Assembly (NCBI RefSeq): GCF_900492205.1
Contig: NZ_UEYQ01000001.1
Span: 676,001 to 740,000 of the forward strand
DNA: 64,000 bases
Source of the DNA: Ciceribacter sp. T2.26MG-112.2
Lineage (GTDB): Bacteria; Pseudomonadota; Alphaproteobacteria; Rhizobiales; Rhizobiaceae
Direction: 5' to 3'
Shown here: positions 1-7,966 of the stretch, piece after piece
Numbering within the stretch: the stretch's first letter is position 1
Layout of the letters: each line of letters starts with the position of its first letter
Position numbers and translations under genes: made by a program
The notes under the pieces: generated by a model
Told to the model about the DNA's origin: nothing
Seen by the model: the letters and a program-made list of their open reading frames with translations, nothing else
The model's database searches: none

Positions 1-245
1 ACCTTGGCATCAAACTCGAAATAGGGGTTCGTCGAGACCGCGGGCTCGATCGTCACGTCGATCACGTTGACCCCGTTGAGGTCGCAGGTGAACCGGTTGA
101 TGATCGAACGCGGAATGAGCTTGCCCTCAGCATCCTTGCGCTGACCCGATTCCATCTTGTGGCTGATCAGCGCCTTCAAGGTCACGACTTCGCCAGCCTT
201 GGCCGACTTCGGTACCTTCACGCGTGGTTTTGCATCATCTGCCAT
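1..245 (-). CDS. soxZ: Thiosulfate-oxidation carrier subunit SoxZ (3' end outside window)
   Basis: SoxZ pairs with SoxY to form the periplasmic SoxYZ carrier on which thiosulfate sulfur is oxidised. The start codon is ATG at 245-243, and 81 codons are visible before the window edge, so the C-terminus is missing. The visible part begins MADDAKPRVKVPK and continues with the beta-sandwich sequence typical of SoxZ, including the HKMESG and NRFTCDLNG stretches. It has no signal peptide, as expected, because SoxZ is exported with SoxY. It lies 20 bases downstream of soxY on the same strand, so the two genes are surely co-transcribed. soxA, soxB and further sox genes may follow outside the window. 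Confidence 0.93.
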   Translation of the reverse strand, partial: MADDAKPRVKVPKSAKAGEVVTLKALISHKMESGQRKDAEGKLIPRSIINRFTCDLNGVNVIDVTIEPAVSTNPYFEFDAK

Positions 246-265
246 AAAAAAATCCTCCCTTGAAC

Positions 266-685
266 TCAGCCGCCGCAGCCGCCGATGGTAACCTTGACCG
301 TTGCCTGCGCCTTCTTGATGGAACCGTCGGCCATCTTGGCGAGCGCAATCACGTCCTGCGTCTTGGCAAGGCGAATACGCGTCGCAGCCATCTGGCTTCC
401 CGCCGCAGGCCCGAAGGTGAACGTCGCGACGGCCGGCTCCGGATTGCCGCTTGCCAACAGCATGATGGAGACGGCGCCCGGCGCATCGACCGAGATCGGC
501 ACGGTATTGCCGTTTTCAGCGATTTCAGGTGCAGTCAGCGTGATGCCGTCGGACGATTCCGCCGCCCCGCCGGTGAACGCCTTCGTTAGTTCTTCTGTCG
601 TCGCAGCGCTTGCCAAACCCGGCAGAGCGACGGCAACGACGCCCCCCAGGCCGATCAGCAGCATGTCACGTCTGGTGATAGTCAT
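266..685 (-). CDS. soxY: Thiosulfate-oxidation carrier protein SoxY
   Basis: SoxY is the sulfur-carrying subunit of SoxYZ. Substrate is bound covalently to a cysteine near the C-terminus. The 139-residue product ends in GGCGG, the swinging-arm motif with the carrier cysteine at residue 137. The N-terminus has a twin-arginine-like signal (TRRDML followed by a hydrophobic stretch ending ASA at about residue 27), consistent with folded export of the SoxYZ complex. Length is normal for the family. It sits between soxX and soxZ in the usual order, 18 bases downstream of soxX. Confidence 0.96.
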   Translation of the reverse strand: MTITRRDMLLIGLGGVVAVALPGLASAATTEELTKAFTGGAAESSDGITLTAPEIAENGNTVPISVDAPGAVSIMLLASGNPEPAVATFTFGPAAGSQMAATRIRLAKTQDVIALAKMADGSIKKAQATVKVTIGGCGG

Positions 686-703
686 GTCTTGTTTCTCCTC
701 GTC

Positions 704-1177
704 CTATTCCTTGAGCGTCATCAGGTAAGCGACGACGTCCTCGATCTGCTGGGCAGTGAGGATCGGCGCAAGCTCGCCCTTCGCCGCCTTGCCGGTAAAG
801 CCGTCACCGGGACGGATAAAACCGTCGGTCTTGTAGAAGGCGGGCATGAAGCTGCCTTCGAATGTCTTCTTCGCATTCGCGACGATGCCGCGCAGTTGCG
901 CTTCGCTGTAGCGGTCCGCGACGCCATCGAGCGGCGGCGCGATGTCCCCGGGGAACTGCACCTCGGGCAGCGCCGCGATCGTATGACACGCCACGCAATT
1001 GCCCAGCGCATTCGTGGTCATGACCTTGATGCCCGACGCCGTGTCTCCCGGCTTGCCGGAAAGCGAAGTCGCGATGGCCCCTTCTTCAAAGGCCACGCTC
1101 GACGGCGCGGTTTCACTTGAGGCTGGCGTCGCGCTTGCAATAGCGATCGTCGCTGCCAGACAGAGCTGCCATTTCAT
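704..1177 (-). CDS. soxX: Sulfur-oxidation c-type cytochrome SoxX
   Basis: SoxX is the monohaem subunit of SoxXA, which couples thiosulfate to the SoxY cysteine in the periplasm. The 157-residue product has a cleavable signal peptide (MKWQLCLAATIAIASA) and one haem-binding motif, CVACH at residues 61-65. A later Met in SFMPAFYK is the likely distal ligand. An in-frame ATG exists five codons upstream at 1192. I prefer 1177 because the sequence GGGAGGAG lies just before it and would lie inside the gene if 1192 were used. This gene is the first of soxXYZ and follows the soxW-soxX intergenic operator candidate. Confidence 0.94.
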   Translation of the reverse strand: MKWQLCLAATIAIASATPASSETAPSSVAFEEGAIATSLSGKPGDTASGIKVMTTNALGNCVACHTIAALPEVQFPGDIAPPLDGVADRYSEAQLRGIVANAKKTFEGSFMPAFYKTDGFIRPGDGFTGKAAKGELAPILTAQQIEDVVAYLMTLKE

Positions 1178-1253
1178 TGTCTCCTCCCTCATCTCTCCAA
1201 ACGTAGGTTACCTGCACTCGTAATCTATGACAATGCCTATATATATATTTTTG

Positions 1254-1272
1254 AATAACCTGTTATGTTATT
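1254..1272. promoter_or_regulatory. Candidate SoxR operator in the soxW-soxX intergenic region
   Basis: The AT-rich gap between soxW and soxX holds a perfect 6-bp inverted repeat, AATAAC at 1254-1259 and GTTATT at 1267-1272, next to a run of TA dinucleotides. In Pseudaminobacter salicylatoxidans the ArsR-family repressor SoxR is reported to bind the equivalent soxW-soxX gap. Assignment here is by position and symmetry only. Confidence 0.45.
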
Positions 1273-1293
1273 GATGTTTATCATGTTTTTGCC

Positions 1294-1863
1294 TCACGGA
1301 TTGACCCGCTTCGCCAGAAACTTCTGGAAATGTTCGCCCGACTCATAGCCGCGGTCCCGAACCCAGACCAAAAGGGCCTCGGTGGTCCCCTTGCCGAAAG
1401 CGCCCGGCATGGTCGCTACGGAAGCCTGCGCCGCGGTCTGATTCGAAGCGACTTCCTCAGGCAGGAAGATCAGGGTCGGCGTGAACATCAGACCCCATCG
1501 GGTCACCATCTCCTTTTCGGCAAGAACGGTTCCGTCGAAGTCGGTCACCTCCACATCGCCGAACAGATTGAGTTGCACGACGAAATAATTGTCCCTGATC
1601 AAGCTCTCGATCTTGGGATCGGAAAACACCTCTTCATGCATCTTGGTGCAGTAGATGCAGCCGCGTTGCTCGACGATCAGCATCAGTCGCTTGCCTTCGG
1701 CCCTGGCATCCGCCAGGTCCTCCCGCAGGTCCTTGAACGTCTCGCGCAGCCAGGCCGGCTTGTGCAGCCCGTCATCGCCGAGTTCGGCGGCCGCAACCGG
1801 CAACGACGGCACGGCCGTCACGATCAGCAGCGCGAGCGCAAGAAAGAACTGTGACAGGCGCAT
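1294..1863 (-). CDS. soxW: Periplasmic thioredoxin SoxW
   Basis: This 189-residue protein is a thioredoxin-fold thiol reductase that, in sox clusters, takes electrons from the membrane protein SoxV. It has a signal peptide (residues 1-26, ending VAAA) and a redox-active CIYC motif at residues 69-72 in a thioredoxin-2-like context (EQRGCIYCTKMHEEV). It lies 16 bases downstream of soxV, so the two are co-transcribed and probably form one electron-transfer branch that keeps SoxYZ reduced. Start ATG at 1863 fits the signal peptide. Confidence 0.9.
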   Translation of the reverse strand: MRLSQFFLALALLIVTAVPSLPVAAAELGDDGLHKPAWLRETFKDLREDLADARAEGKRLMLIVEQRGCIYCTKMHEEVFSDPKIESLIRDNYFVVQLNLFGDVEVTDFDGTVLAEKEMVTRWGLMFTPTLIFLPEEVASNQTAAQASVATMPGAFGKGTTEALLVWVRDRGYESGEHFQKFLAKRVNP

Positions 1864-1879
1864 GGTCTCTTCCTCCCCA

Positions 1880-2617
1880 TTATTGCAGTGTTGCCGACCA
1901 GTCGAAGTTTCGCAGCAGGAAATCGGCGATCAGGTTGACGGAATTGGTGGCGATCAGGATGCCGAAGACGATCAGCATCACTCCCATAAGTTTTTCCACA
2001 TGCCCCATCATCGCGCGGTGGCGCCCGACGAAGGCGAGGAACGGGCGGGCGAAAAGGGCGGCCACGACGAAAGGCAGAGTCATGCCCACGCCATAGGCGA
2101 GAAGCAGCAAGCCCCCGCGCCAGAGGTCACCCATGCCGCTTGCGACCATCAGGATGGCGGCAAGGGCGGGCCCGACGCAAGGGGTCCAGCCGAAGCCGAA
2201 GGCCAGCCCCATCAGATAGGCCCCCCCGAGGGTCGTCGGATTGGCCCCCGACTGAACCCGCGCCTCGCGGTAGAACAAGCCGATGCGGAAGACACCGAGA
2301 AAATGCAGCCCGAAGGCGATCAGCATCGCGGCCGCCAGCCAGGAGAGCGGCTCCTTCCATTTCAGGAAAACATGCCCCAGCGCCGTCGCACTCAGCCCCA
2401 GCAGGACGAAGATGGTCGTGACACCGAGCGCAAAGGCGACCGACTGGATGAACAACCTGCGCTGCGCACCCGCCGGTATGCCGTCCGCTCCGCGCAATTC
2501 CTGCACCGACAGGCCGGCCATGTAGGACAGGTAGAACGGCACCATCGGCAGGATGCACGGCGAAAGGAAAGACAGTAGTCCAGCGACGATCGCGCCGCCG
2601 TAACTGATCTCGAGCAT
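1880..2617 (-). CDS. soxV: CcdA-like thiol transporter SoxV
   Basis: SoxV is an inner-membrane protein of the CcdA/DsbD family that carries reducing equivalents from cytoplasmic thioredoxin to periplasmic SoxW. The 245-residue sequence has about six hydrophobic segments. The two expected cysteines lie in LSPCILPMVP (first segment) and GWTPCVGP (fourth segment), each next to prolines as in CcdA. The start at 2617 is preferred over 2641 because GGGAGGGAG lies directly upstream. It is divergent from soxS with about 110 bases between them. Confidence 0.92.
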   Translation of the reverse strand: MLEISYGGAIVAGLLSFLSPCILPMVPFYLSYMAGLSVQELRGADGIPAGAQRRLFIQSVAFALGVTTIFVLLGLSATALGHVFLKWKEPLSWLAAAMLIAFGLHFLGVFRIGLFYREARVQSGANPTTLGGAYLMGLAFGFGWTPCVGPALAAILMVASGMGDLWRGGLLLLAYGVGMTLPFVVAALFARPFLAFVGRHRAMMGHVEKLMGVMLIVFGILIATNSVNLIADFLLRNFDWSATLQ

Positions 2618-2654
2618 GGCTCCCTCCCAAGCGCCGTACATGGATCTTTCGGAC

Positions 2655-2682
2655 CCTGCGAAGCACGGATTGCTTTCGCAGG
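2655..2682. repeat. Perfect inverted repeat in the soxV-soxS gap
   Basis: CCTGCGAA at 2655-2662 and TTCGCAGG at 2675-2682 form a perfect 8-bp dyad with a short loop. It lies 38 bases upstream of the soxV start, on the soxV side of the AT-rich block, so it would be in the soxV leader RNA. It could be an mRNA structure or a protein site. Confidence 0.5.
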
Positions 2683-2693
2683 GGATTGAAATT

Positions 2694-2712
2694 AGAATAT
2701 CTCTATATTTCT
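2694..2712. promoter_or_regulatory. Candidate SoxR operator between soxV and soxS
   Basis: AGAATAT at 2694-2700 and ATATTTCT at 2705-2712 form an imperfect AT-rich dyad (one base inserted in the right arm) just before the soxS start codon. The location matches the soxS-soxV operator described for SoxR in P. salicylatoxidans. It would also overlap the divergent promoters. Confidence 0.4.
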
Positions 2713-2727
2713 ATGTAGTCTGTCAAT

Positions 2728-3105
2728 ATGTCCCGATGCCTGCTGCCCCTTCTTGTCGCTTTCGTAATGCTGGTGTCCGCGCCGGCAAGGGCCGCGATGG
2801 AGCTCCTGATGTTCGAGCAGCCCGGTTGCATGTATTGCGCCCGCTGGGATGCAGAGGTGTCACCGAAATACCCGAAGACCAGCGAGGGCCGCGCCGCGCC
2901 GCTTCGCCGGCTCGACTTCCATGCCGACCTGCCCCCGGGCATTGCGATCAACCGGCCACCCGCCTTCACGCCGACCTTCGTGCTGATCGTCGACGGCGTG
3001 GAGGCCGGCCGCATCGAGGGATATCCGGGAGAGGATTTCTTCTGGGCCCTGCTGGGTGAGATGATCACCAGGGCGGGCGGTCACCTGGCCGACGAAGACC
3101 GCTGA
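2728..3105 (+). CDS. soxS: Periplasmic thiol-disulfide protein SoxS
   Basis: SoxS is a small thioredoxin-like protein. In Paracoccus it reactivates SoxYZ by reducing a disulfide. The 125-residue product has a signal peptide (residues 1-22, ending ARA) and a CMYC motif at residues 34-37 in EQPGCMYCARW, followed by the cis-proline region PAFTPTF. It is the first gene of the plus-strand soxS-soxR-soxT group. No Shine-Dalgarno sequence precedes the ATG: the 20 bases upstream are AT-rich and overlap the candidate operator, so the mRNA may be leaderless. Confidence 0.88.
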   Translation: MSRCLLPLLVAFVMLVSAPARAAMELLMFEQPGCMYCARWDAEVSPKYPKTSEGRAAPLRRLDFHADLPPGIAINRPPAFTPTFVLIVDGVEAGRIEGYPGEDFFWALLGEMITRAGGHLADEDR

Positions 3106-3270
3106 GAGCAGTGGAGCGCGATCGGTCCGGGCCTTGGGATAACGACTGGAACGCGACATCGCACCATCGACGCGCCGCCGCCCACGTGCGATATTGACTG
3201 TCTGAATGGGGCCTGAACCCGTTTGGGCAGCCTTGCGAGCAAGGCAGCGGATTGAAGGATTGTTGGGGAC

Positions 3271-3591
3271 GTGGACGATTTCGTTGAACCGGCGCTGAGA
3301 GACGGCGCTCTGGACGGGCTGATCTCCGACCCGACGACCGTCTCGCAATTCCTCAAGGCATTGGGGCATGACGGCCGACTGACCATCCTGTGCCATCTGC
3401 TGGAGGGCCCGAGAAGCGTGACCGAGCTTGAGAATCTGCTCTGCGCGCGCCAGGCGGTGGTCAGCCAGCAGCTCGCCCGCCTCCGTCTGGAAGGCCTAGT
3501 GTCGGCCCAGCGAGACGGAAACGCAATCTATTATTCGATACAGGATGACAAGGTCAGGCAGACCATCATATTCTTGGCCAACCTCTTCTGA
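3271..3591 (+). CDS. soxR: ArsR-family repressor SoxR
   Basis: This 106-residue winged-helix protein of the ArsR/SmtB family is the expected repressor of the sox genes. The recognition region lies around residues 50-70 (ARQAVVSQQLARLRLEGLV), followed by the wing (SAQRDGNAIYYSI). One cysteine occurs in the helix before the recognition helix (NLLCARQ) and one earlier (TILCHLL). Such a pair could be the redox or sulfur sensor known for SoxR-type ArsR proteins, but this is inferred. The start codon is GTG at 3271 with a G-rich upstream stretch. A 165-base gap separates it from soxS. Confidence 0.88.
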   Translation: MDDFVEPALRDGALDGLISDPTTVSQFLKALGHDGRLTILCHLLEGPRSVTELENLLCARQAVVSQQLARLRLEGLVSAQRDGNAIYYSIQDDKVRQTIIFLANLF

Positions 3592-3631
3592 GGAAACCCT
3601 GTTCCTGTGAGTTCATTGGGAGGTGAATAGC

Positions 3632-4678
3632 GTGGAGACATTGCCGGTCGGCCTTCTGGCCGCTTTGGTCGGCTTGGCGGGCGGCCTGGTCCTTGGCCTT
3701 GCCTGGCGGCTGGGCAGCTTGTGCACGCTCGCCGCCCTTGAATCCGCCGTCTATGGCACTGAGCAGAAGCGCCTGCGCTCCTGGGGCATCGTGCTCGGCG
3801 TCGCTATCCTTGGCACACAGTTCGGAGCGCTGGCGGGGCTGATCGATCTGAAGGGCACACTGTACCAGGCCTTCGACTGGGACCCGTTCGCTTCGATTGT
3901 CGGTGGCCTCATGTTCGGTTACGGCATGGCGATGGCGGGAAATTGCGGCTTTGGGGCGCTTGCCCGTTTCGGCGGCGGCGACCTCCGCTCGCTCGTCCTG
4001 GTCGTGGTCATGGGCATCGCCGCCTTCGTCGCCCTGTCCGGACCCCTTGCTCCACTGCGAATATTCCTGTTTCCCCAATCCGAGGCAGTCAGTCCGCACG
4101 GCATCGCCGACGATCTTCAAGCGACCCTCGGCATTCCGGTCATCGCGACGATCGTCGCGTCGGCATTGGCCTGCCTTGTCTGGGCCCTCTCCTATGAGCG
4201 ACTGCGCCAGGACCGGCGGATGATCGCCTGGGCCGTTGCCGCCGGCCTCGCCGTGACATGGTGCTTCGCCGGCACCTCCTATCTGTCTCAGTTCAGCCTC
4301 GGCGCCATATCCCCCGAAGGCCCTTCCTTCACCGCCCCCTTGGGCAGGACATTGATCTATCTGATGACGGCGACCGCGGGCGGCATCAATTTTTCCGTCG
4401 GCTCGGTCGCCGGCGTGGCCGCCGGCGCGTTCATCGGCTCGATGTTCAAGGGTACGTTCGTCTGGGAAGCTTGCGAAGACCCGAGGGAACTGCGCCGCCA
4501 GGTCGGCGGCGCGGCCCTGATGGGAATAGGCGGCGTCATCGCGATGGGCTGCTCGGTCGGGCAAGGTGTGTCCGGCATCGCCGCCCTCGCCTGGTCCGGG
4601 CCGGTCACGCTGCTCTGCATCATCGTCGGCGCACTGTTCGGCCTGCGTCAGCTCATTGGTGGCTTTCAGTCGATATGA
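3632..4678 (+). CDS. soxT: YeeE/YedE-family sulfur-compound permease SoxT
   Basis: This 348-residue integral membrane protein has two repeated YeeE/YedE half-domains. The first contains GNCGFGALARFGGGD and the second GCSVGQGVSG; each has the conserved cysteine that relays thiosulfate in the E. coli YeeE transporter. The sox setting and the gene order soxS-soxR-soxT support uptake of a sulfur compound, possibly also to signal through SoxR. A GTG at 3623 is in frame, but GGGAGG overlaps it (3618-3623). The GTG at 3632 is 8 bases further on, so I chose that start. Confidence 0.85.
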   Translation: METLPVGLLAALVGLAGGLVLGLAWRLGSLCTLAALESAVYGTEQKRLRSWGIVLGVAILGTQFGALAGLIDLKGTLYQAFDWDPFASIVGGLMFGYGMAMAGNCGFGALARFGGGDLRSLVLVVVMGIAAFVALSGPLAPLRIFLFPQSEAVSPHGIADDLQATLGIPVIATIVASALACLVWALSYERLRQDRRMIAWAVAAGLAVTWCFAGTSYLSQFSLGAISPEGPSFTAPLGRTLIYLMTATAGGINFSVGSVAGVAAGAFIGSMFKGTFVWEACEDPRELRRQVGGAALMGIGGVIAMGCSVGQGVSGIAALAWSGPVTLLCIIVGALFGLRQLIGGFQSI

Positions 4679-4864
4679 GCACGGATAAGCGCGCTACGGT
4701 CGATGGCAACAGCAATCAGAGACTTGGCGACGGCCTTGAGCGGAGACCATCGATCGCCTCAGCTATTTGCTTGGCATAGTCGCGTTCACGGCTCCTTCGC
4801 ATGGACTGTCGTCGCAAAGGCTTCGGTCCTGGGAACCCTTTGGTTCAGGCTGGGTGCTCGACAT

Positions 4865-5887
4865 TTACCGTGACTTCAGCCACTGCAGCGTACGGATCTC
4901 GTCCTGCGTCATCCAGTCCAGGAGCTTCCTGCTCCTGGTCTTCGGCAAGGTAAGGACATTTCCGAGTGTTCCCGCCCTGAACCCCTCGATGACAGAGGGA
5001 TGGATGTAGTTGCTGCGGCACACCGTGCGGGTATTGACCAGTTTCGCCGCAACCGCGTCCACCGCCTCGTTGATCTGCCGGCTCACCATCCTCTCGGAGT
5101 CTGCAACCTCTACCGGCGCAAGGGCGGCGACCGCCATGCACGTTGCGCCCCATGTCCTGAATTGCCGCGACGTGAAATCCTCTCCCGAGATTTCGCGGAT
5201 ATACGAATTGACGTCGTGGGACGACACCGGCCGGCGGCTTCCATCGTCATCGAGATACTGGAACAATGACTGTCCCGGCAGATCCTGCAGTCTGCGTACC
5301 ACGTTGGCGATACGTCTATCCGTGTGAACGAGATTCCATTCCTTGCCCGACTTCCCGCGAAAGCGAAAACGGATCCTGGAGCCGTCGACATTGACGTGGC
5401 GGTTCCTGAGCGTCGTCAGGCCGTAGGATCCATTGGTTCGCACATAGTCGATATTGCCTATACGGATGAAGAGATTGTCCAGCATCCACACCACCGTCGC
5501 GACCGCCTTCCCCATTCCGATGCGCTGTTTGCGCAGATCTCCGTCGACGCGTTGACGAATGTCGGGAAGCACGGTTGCAAATGGCAGGAGGCGTTCGAAC
5601 TTGGCTTGATCCCGCATGGCACGCCATTCGGGATGATAGAGATACTGTTTGCGTCCGCGCGTATCGAAGCCGATGGCCTGCAGGTGCGAGGACGGATCTT
5701 CCGAGATGACGACGTCGCCATAGGCCGGCGGAATGCCGAGGGCGTTGATCCTGTCGAGAACGGCGGGATCCTTGACCCGTTTGCCAGCGGCATCCTTGTA
5801 GACAAAACCTCTTCCGGCTTGCCGTCTGGATATCCCGCTTTGCAGGCTCTCGAGATAAACCAGTTTTGTCTCGGCCTTGCCGCCCAC
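4865..5887 (-). CDS. DNA topoisomerase IB (poxvirus/eukaryote type)
   Basis: Topoisomerase IB relaxes supercoils by making a transient 3'-phosphotyrosyl nick. The 340-residue protein has the bacterial TopIB layout: a small N-terminal domain (about residues 1-90) and a catalytic domain with IRIGN..YVRTNGSYGLTTLR, the KSGKEW lysine region, FRTWGAT, and the tyrosine Y294 in SNYIHP. All expected catalytic positions seem present. The start is GTG at 5887 with AGGAAGG about 10 bases upstream. An ATG at 5894 is out of frame. It stands alone, convergent with soxT and with no obvious functional link to either neighbour. Confidence 0.93.
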   Translation of the reverse strand: MGGKAETKLVYLESLQSGISRRQAGRGFVYKDAAGKRVKDPAVLDRINALGIPPAYGDVVISEDPSSHLQAIGFDTRGRKQYLYHPEWRAMRDQAKFERLLPFATVLPDIRQRVDGDLRKQRIGMGKAVATVVWMLDNLFIRIGNIDYVRTNGSYGLTTLRNRHVNVDGSRIRFRFRGKSGKEWNLVHTDRRIANVVRRLQDLPGQSLFQYLDDDGSRRPVSSHDVNSYIREISGEDFTSRQFRTWGATCMAVAALAPVEVADSERMVSRQINEAVDAVAAKLVNTRTVCRSNYIHPSVIEGFRAGTLGNVLTLPKTRSRKLLDWMTQDEIRTLQWLKSR

Positions 5888-5999
5888 CGTGTCATGCCTT
5901 CCTGTCGTGCTCGTCGCTCGACATAAGGCCCAGCCCCCCTATCCGGTTCCCGACAGCCATCCGCATCGACAAAGGGACAGGGTGGTTCGCAGGTTCTGA

Positions 6000-6785
6000 T
6001 CACCCGGTGCGCTTGGTCAGCATTGATCTCGACAGCATCAGGATGAGCCCGATGATCACGGTCGCCGCAATGAACAGGAAGGCGGCCGCGGCGATCGCCG
6101 GGCTGATGTTCTCACGGATCGAGGAAAACATCTGCCGCGCCAGCGTGCGCTGGTTGGGACCCGCAACGAAAAGCGTCAACACAACCTCGTCGAGCGAGGT
6201 GGCAAAGGCGAGCACCGCACCGGACAGAACGCCCGGCATGGCAAGCGGCAGCGTGATGCGACGAAAGACCGTCGACGGCGAAGCGCCGAGGCTCTGCGCG
6301 GCCAGTTCCACGCGCTCGTCGATCCCGGCCAGCGCTCCGGTGACGCTCACCACCACGAAGGGAACGGCGACGACGGTGTGAGCGATGATCACCCCGAGAT
6401 AGCTGTTGGTGAGGCCAAACCCCGACAGCAGAACTTGCATGCCGACACCGAGCACGACGGCCGGCACGACCATCGGCAGAAGGAAGAGCGTGCGGATGGA
6501 GCCGCGGAAGAAAAGCAGCCGGTTACGCAGGCCGACCGAGGCGGCAGTGCCGAGCACGGTGGCCAGCAGCGTGGTACCCGTTCCGATTATCAGGCTGTTG
6601 ACGATCGCCCGCCGCCAGGCATCGGCAAAGAACAGTTCCTCGAACCAGCGCAGCGACCAGGAGGGGATGGGATAGGTGAGGATGACGCTCGAGGTGAACG
6701 CCAGAGGCAGGATGGCGATCAGGGGCGCGACGAGGAAGAGGATGGTCAGCGTGGCGAAGGTTGCCTTGGCGATTTTCATCGGCAT
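6000..6785 (-). CDS. ABC transporter permease, spermidine/putrescine type (PotC-like)
   Basis: This 261-residue inner-membrane permease has about six membrane segments and the EAA-type loop seen as ELAAQSLGASPSTVFRRITLPLAMPG. That motif contacts the ATPase in polyamine, iron and 2-aminoethylphosphonate importers. The start at 6785 follows the upstream permease stop by two bases and has GGGAGG eight bases before it. The two permeases, the ATPase and the binding protein make one minus-strand operon. Its substrate is probably an amine or amino acid derivative, judged from the neighbouring catabolic genes. Confidence 0.9.
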   Translation of the reverse strand: MPMKIAKATFATLTILFLVAPLIAILPLAFTSSVILTYPIPSWSLRWFEELFFADAWRRAIVNSLIIGTGTTLLATVLGTAASVGLRNRLLFFRGSIRTLFLLPMVVPAVVLGVGMQVLLSGFGLTNSYLGVIIAHTVVAVPFVVVSVTGALAGIDERVELAAQSLGASPSTVFRRITLPLAMPGVLSGAVLAFATSLDEVVLTLFVAGPNQRTLARQMFSSIRENISPAIAAAAFLFIAATVIIGLILMLSRSMLTKRTG

Positions 6786-6787
6786 CG

Positions 6788-7966
6788 TCAGTGCCTCCCG
6801 GGCTCGTCGCGGGAAAGCCGCGCATAGACACTGTAAAGCAACAGGGTCGCAACGAGCAGCACGACACCGAGCGCGCCCGCCATGCCCCAGTTCGCCGAAC
6901 CGGTGGCGTAGAAGGCGATGATCGACGAGATCATCTGATCGCCCGGCCCGCCGATCAGTGCAGGCGTGATGTAATAGCCGATCGCCGAGATGAAGACGAG
7001 CAGTCCGCCGGAAGCGACGCCGCGCAGGCTGAGCGGCAAGAGTACGCGCAGGAAGGCGCGCAGCGGATGGGCGCCGAGCGATGCGGCGGCCGGCATCAGG
7101 TTCTTGGGAATGGTGATCAGCACCGAATAAATCGGCAGGACCATGAAGGGCAGCAGCACATGGGTCATGGCGATGATGACACCGGTGCGGTTGAAGATCA
7201 GCGCGAGCGGCGAATTGACGATGCCGAGCGTCAGCAGGAGATCGTTGATCAGTCCCTTTTCCTGCAACAGGATGAACCAGGCCGCGGTGCGCACCAGGAG
7301 CGAGGTCCACAGCGGCAACAGGACGGCGGCCAGCATCAGGTCGCGCTTCCAGCCGGCAAGCGATGCGGCGATGATGGCGTAAGGGTAGCCGATGCAGGCG
7401 CAGGCGAAGGTAACGAGCGCGGCGATCCAGAAGGTGCGCAGCAGGATTACGCGGTTGACCGACTGGTCCGCCGGCAGCTGTTCGATCTCGCCCGCAGCGT
7501 TTCGCCCGAGATCGACCGCCGCGAGCAGGTTGCGGTCGGTATAAGGCGAGAGCGCGTCGGCGATCGCCAGCCAGAATTCCGGTTTCTCCCAGCGCTTGTC
7601 GATGGAAACGAGATCGACGGGCGGATTTGCCCTATCGCCGACGGCCGTCATTGTCTTGCCCATCAGCGTTCGGAAACCCGACCTGGCGCTGTTGAGACGG
7701 CGCACCATGTCGCCAAGCGCCTGATCGTCATCGACCGCCTTCAGGTCCTCGATGACCGCAGCCTGCATTTCCATTGTCGGTGGCGACGTGCGGTCCCAAT
7801 CGGCGAGGACCTCGGCGCTTCGTGGCAACAGGCGCAATACGGCGGGATCGGACACCGACTGCGACATCATGCTGAAGAGCGGCCAGACGAAGAAGCCGAT
7901 GAGGAAGAGCATGAGCGGCGCCAGCAGGAAAAGCGACCGCCCCGTGCGGGAGGAGGCTGCGCTCAT
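6788..7966 (-). CDS. ABC transporter permease, spermidine/putrescine type (PotB-like) with large periplasmic insert
   Basis: This permease partners the PotC-like protein. At 392 residues it is about 100 longer than a standard PotB. After the first membrane segment (LFLLAPLMLFLIGFFVWPLF) there are roughly 140 hydrophilic residues before the next membrane segment near LLRTFWIAALVTF. The C-terminal half has the normal permease core with the EAA-like loop AAASLGAHPLRAFLRVLLPLS. The start at 7966 overlaps the upstream ATPase stop as ATGA. An alternative start six codons earlier (7984) lacks that arrangement. Confidence 0.88.
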   Translation of the reverse strand: MSAASSRTGRSLFLLAPLMLFLIGFFVWPLFSMMSQSVSDPAVLRLLPRSAEVLADWDRTSPPTMEMQAAVIEDLKAVDDDQALGDMVRRLNSARSGFRTLMGKTMTAVGDRANPPVDLVSIDKRWEKPEFWLAIADALSPYTDRNLLAAVDLGRNAAGEIEQLPADQSVNRVILLRTFWIAALVTFACACIGYPYAIIAASLAGWKRDLMLAAVLLPLWTSLLVRTAAWFILLQEKGLINDLLLTLGIVNSPLALIFNRTGVIIAMTHVLLPFMVLPIYSVLITIPKNLMPAAASLGAHPLRAFLRVLLPLSLRGVASGGLLVFISAIGYYITPALIGGPGDQMISSIIAFYATGSANWGMAGALGVVLLVATLLLYSVYARLSRDEPGRH

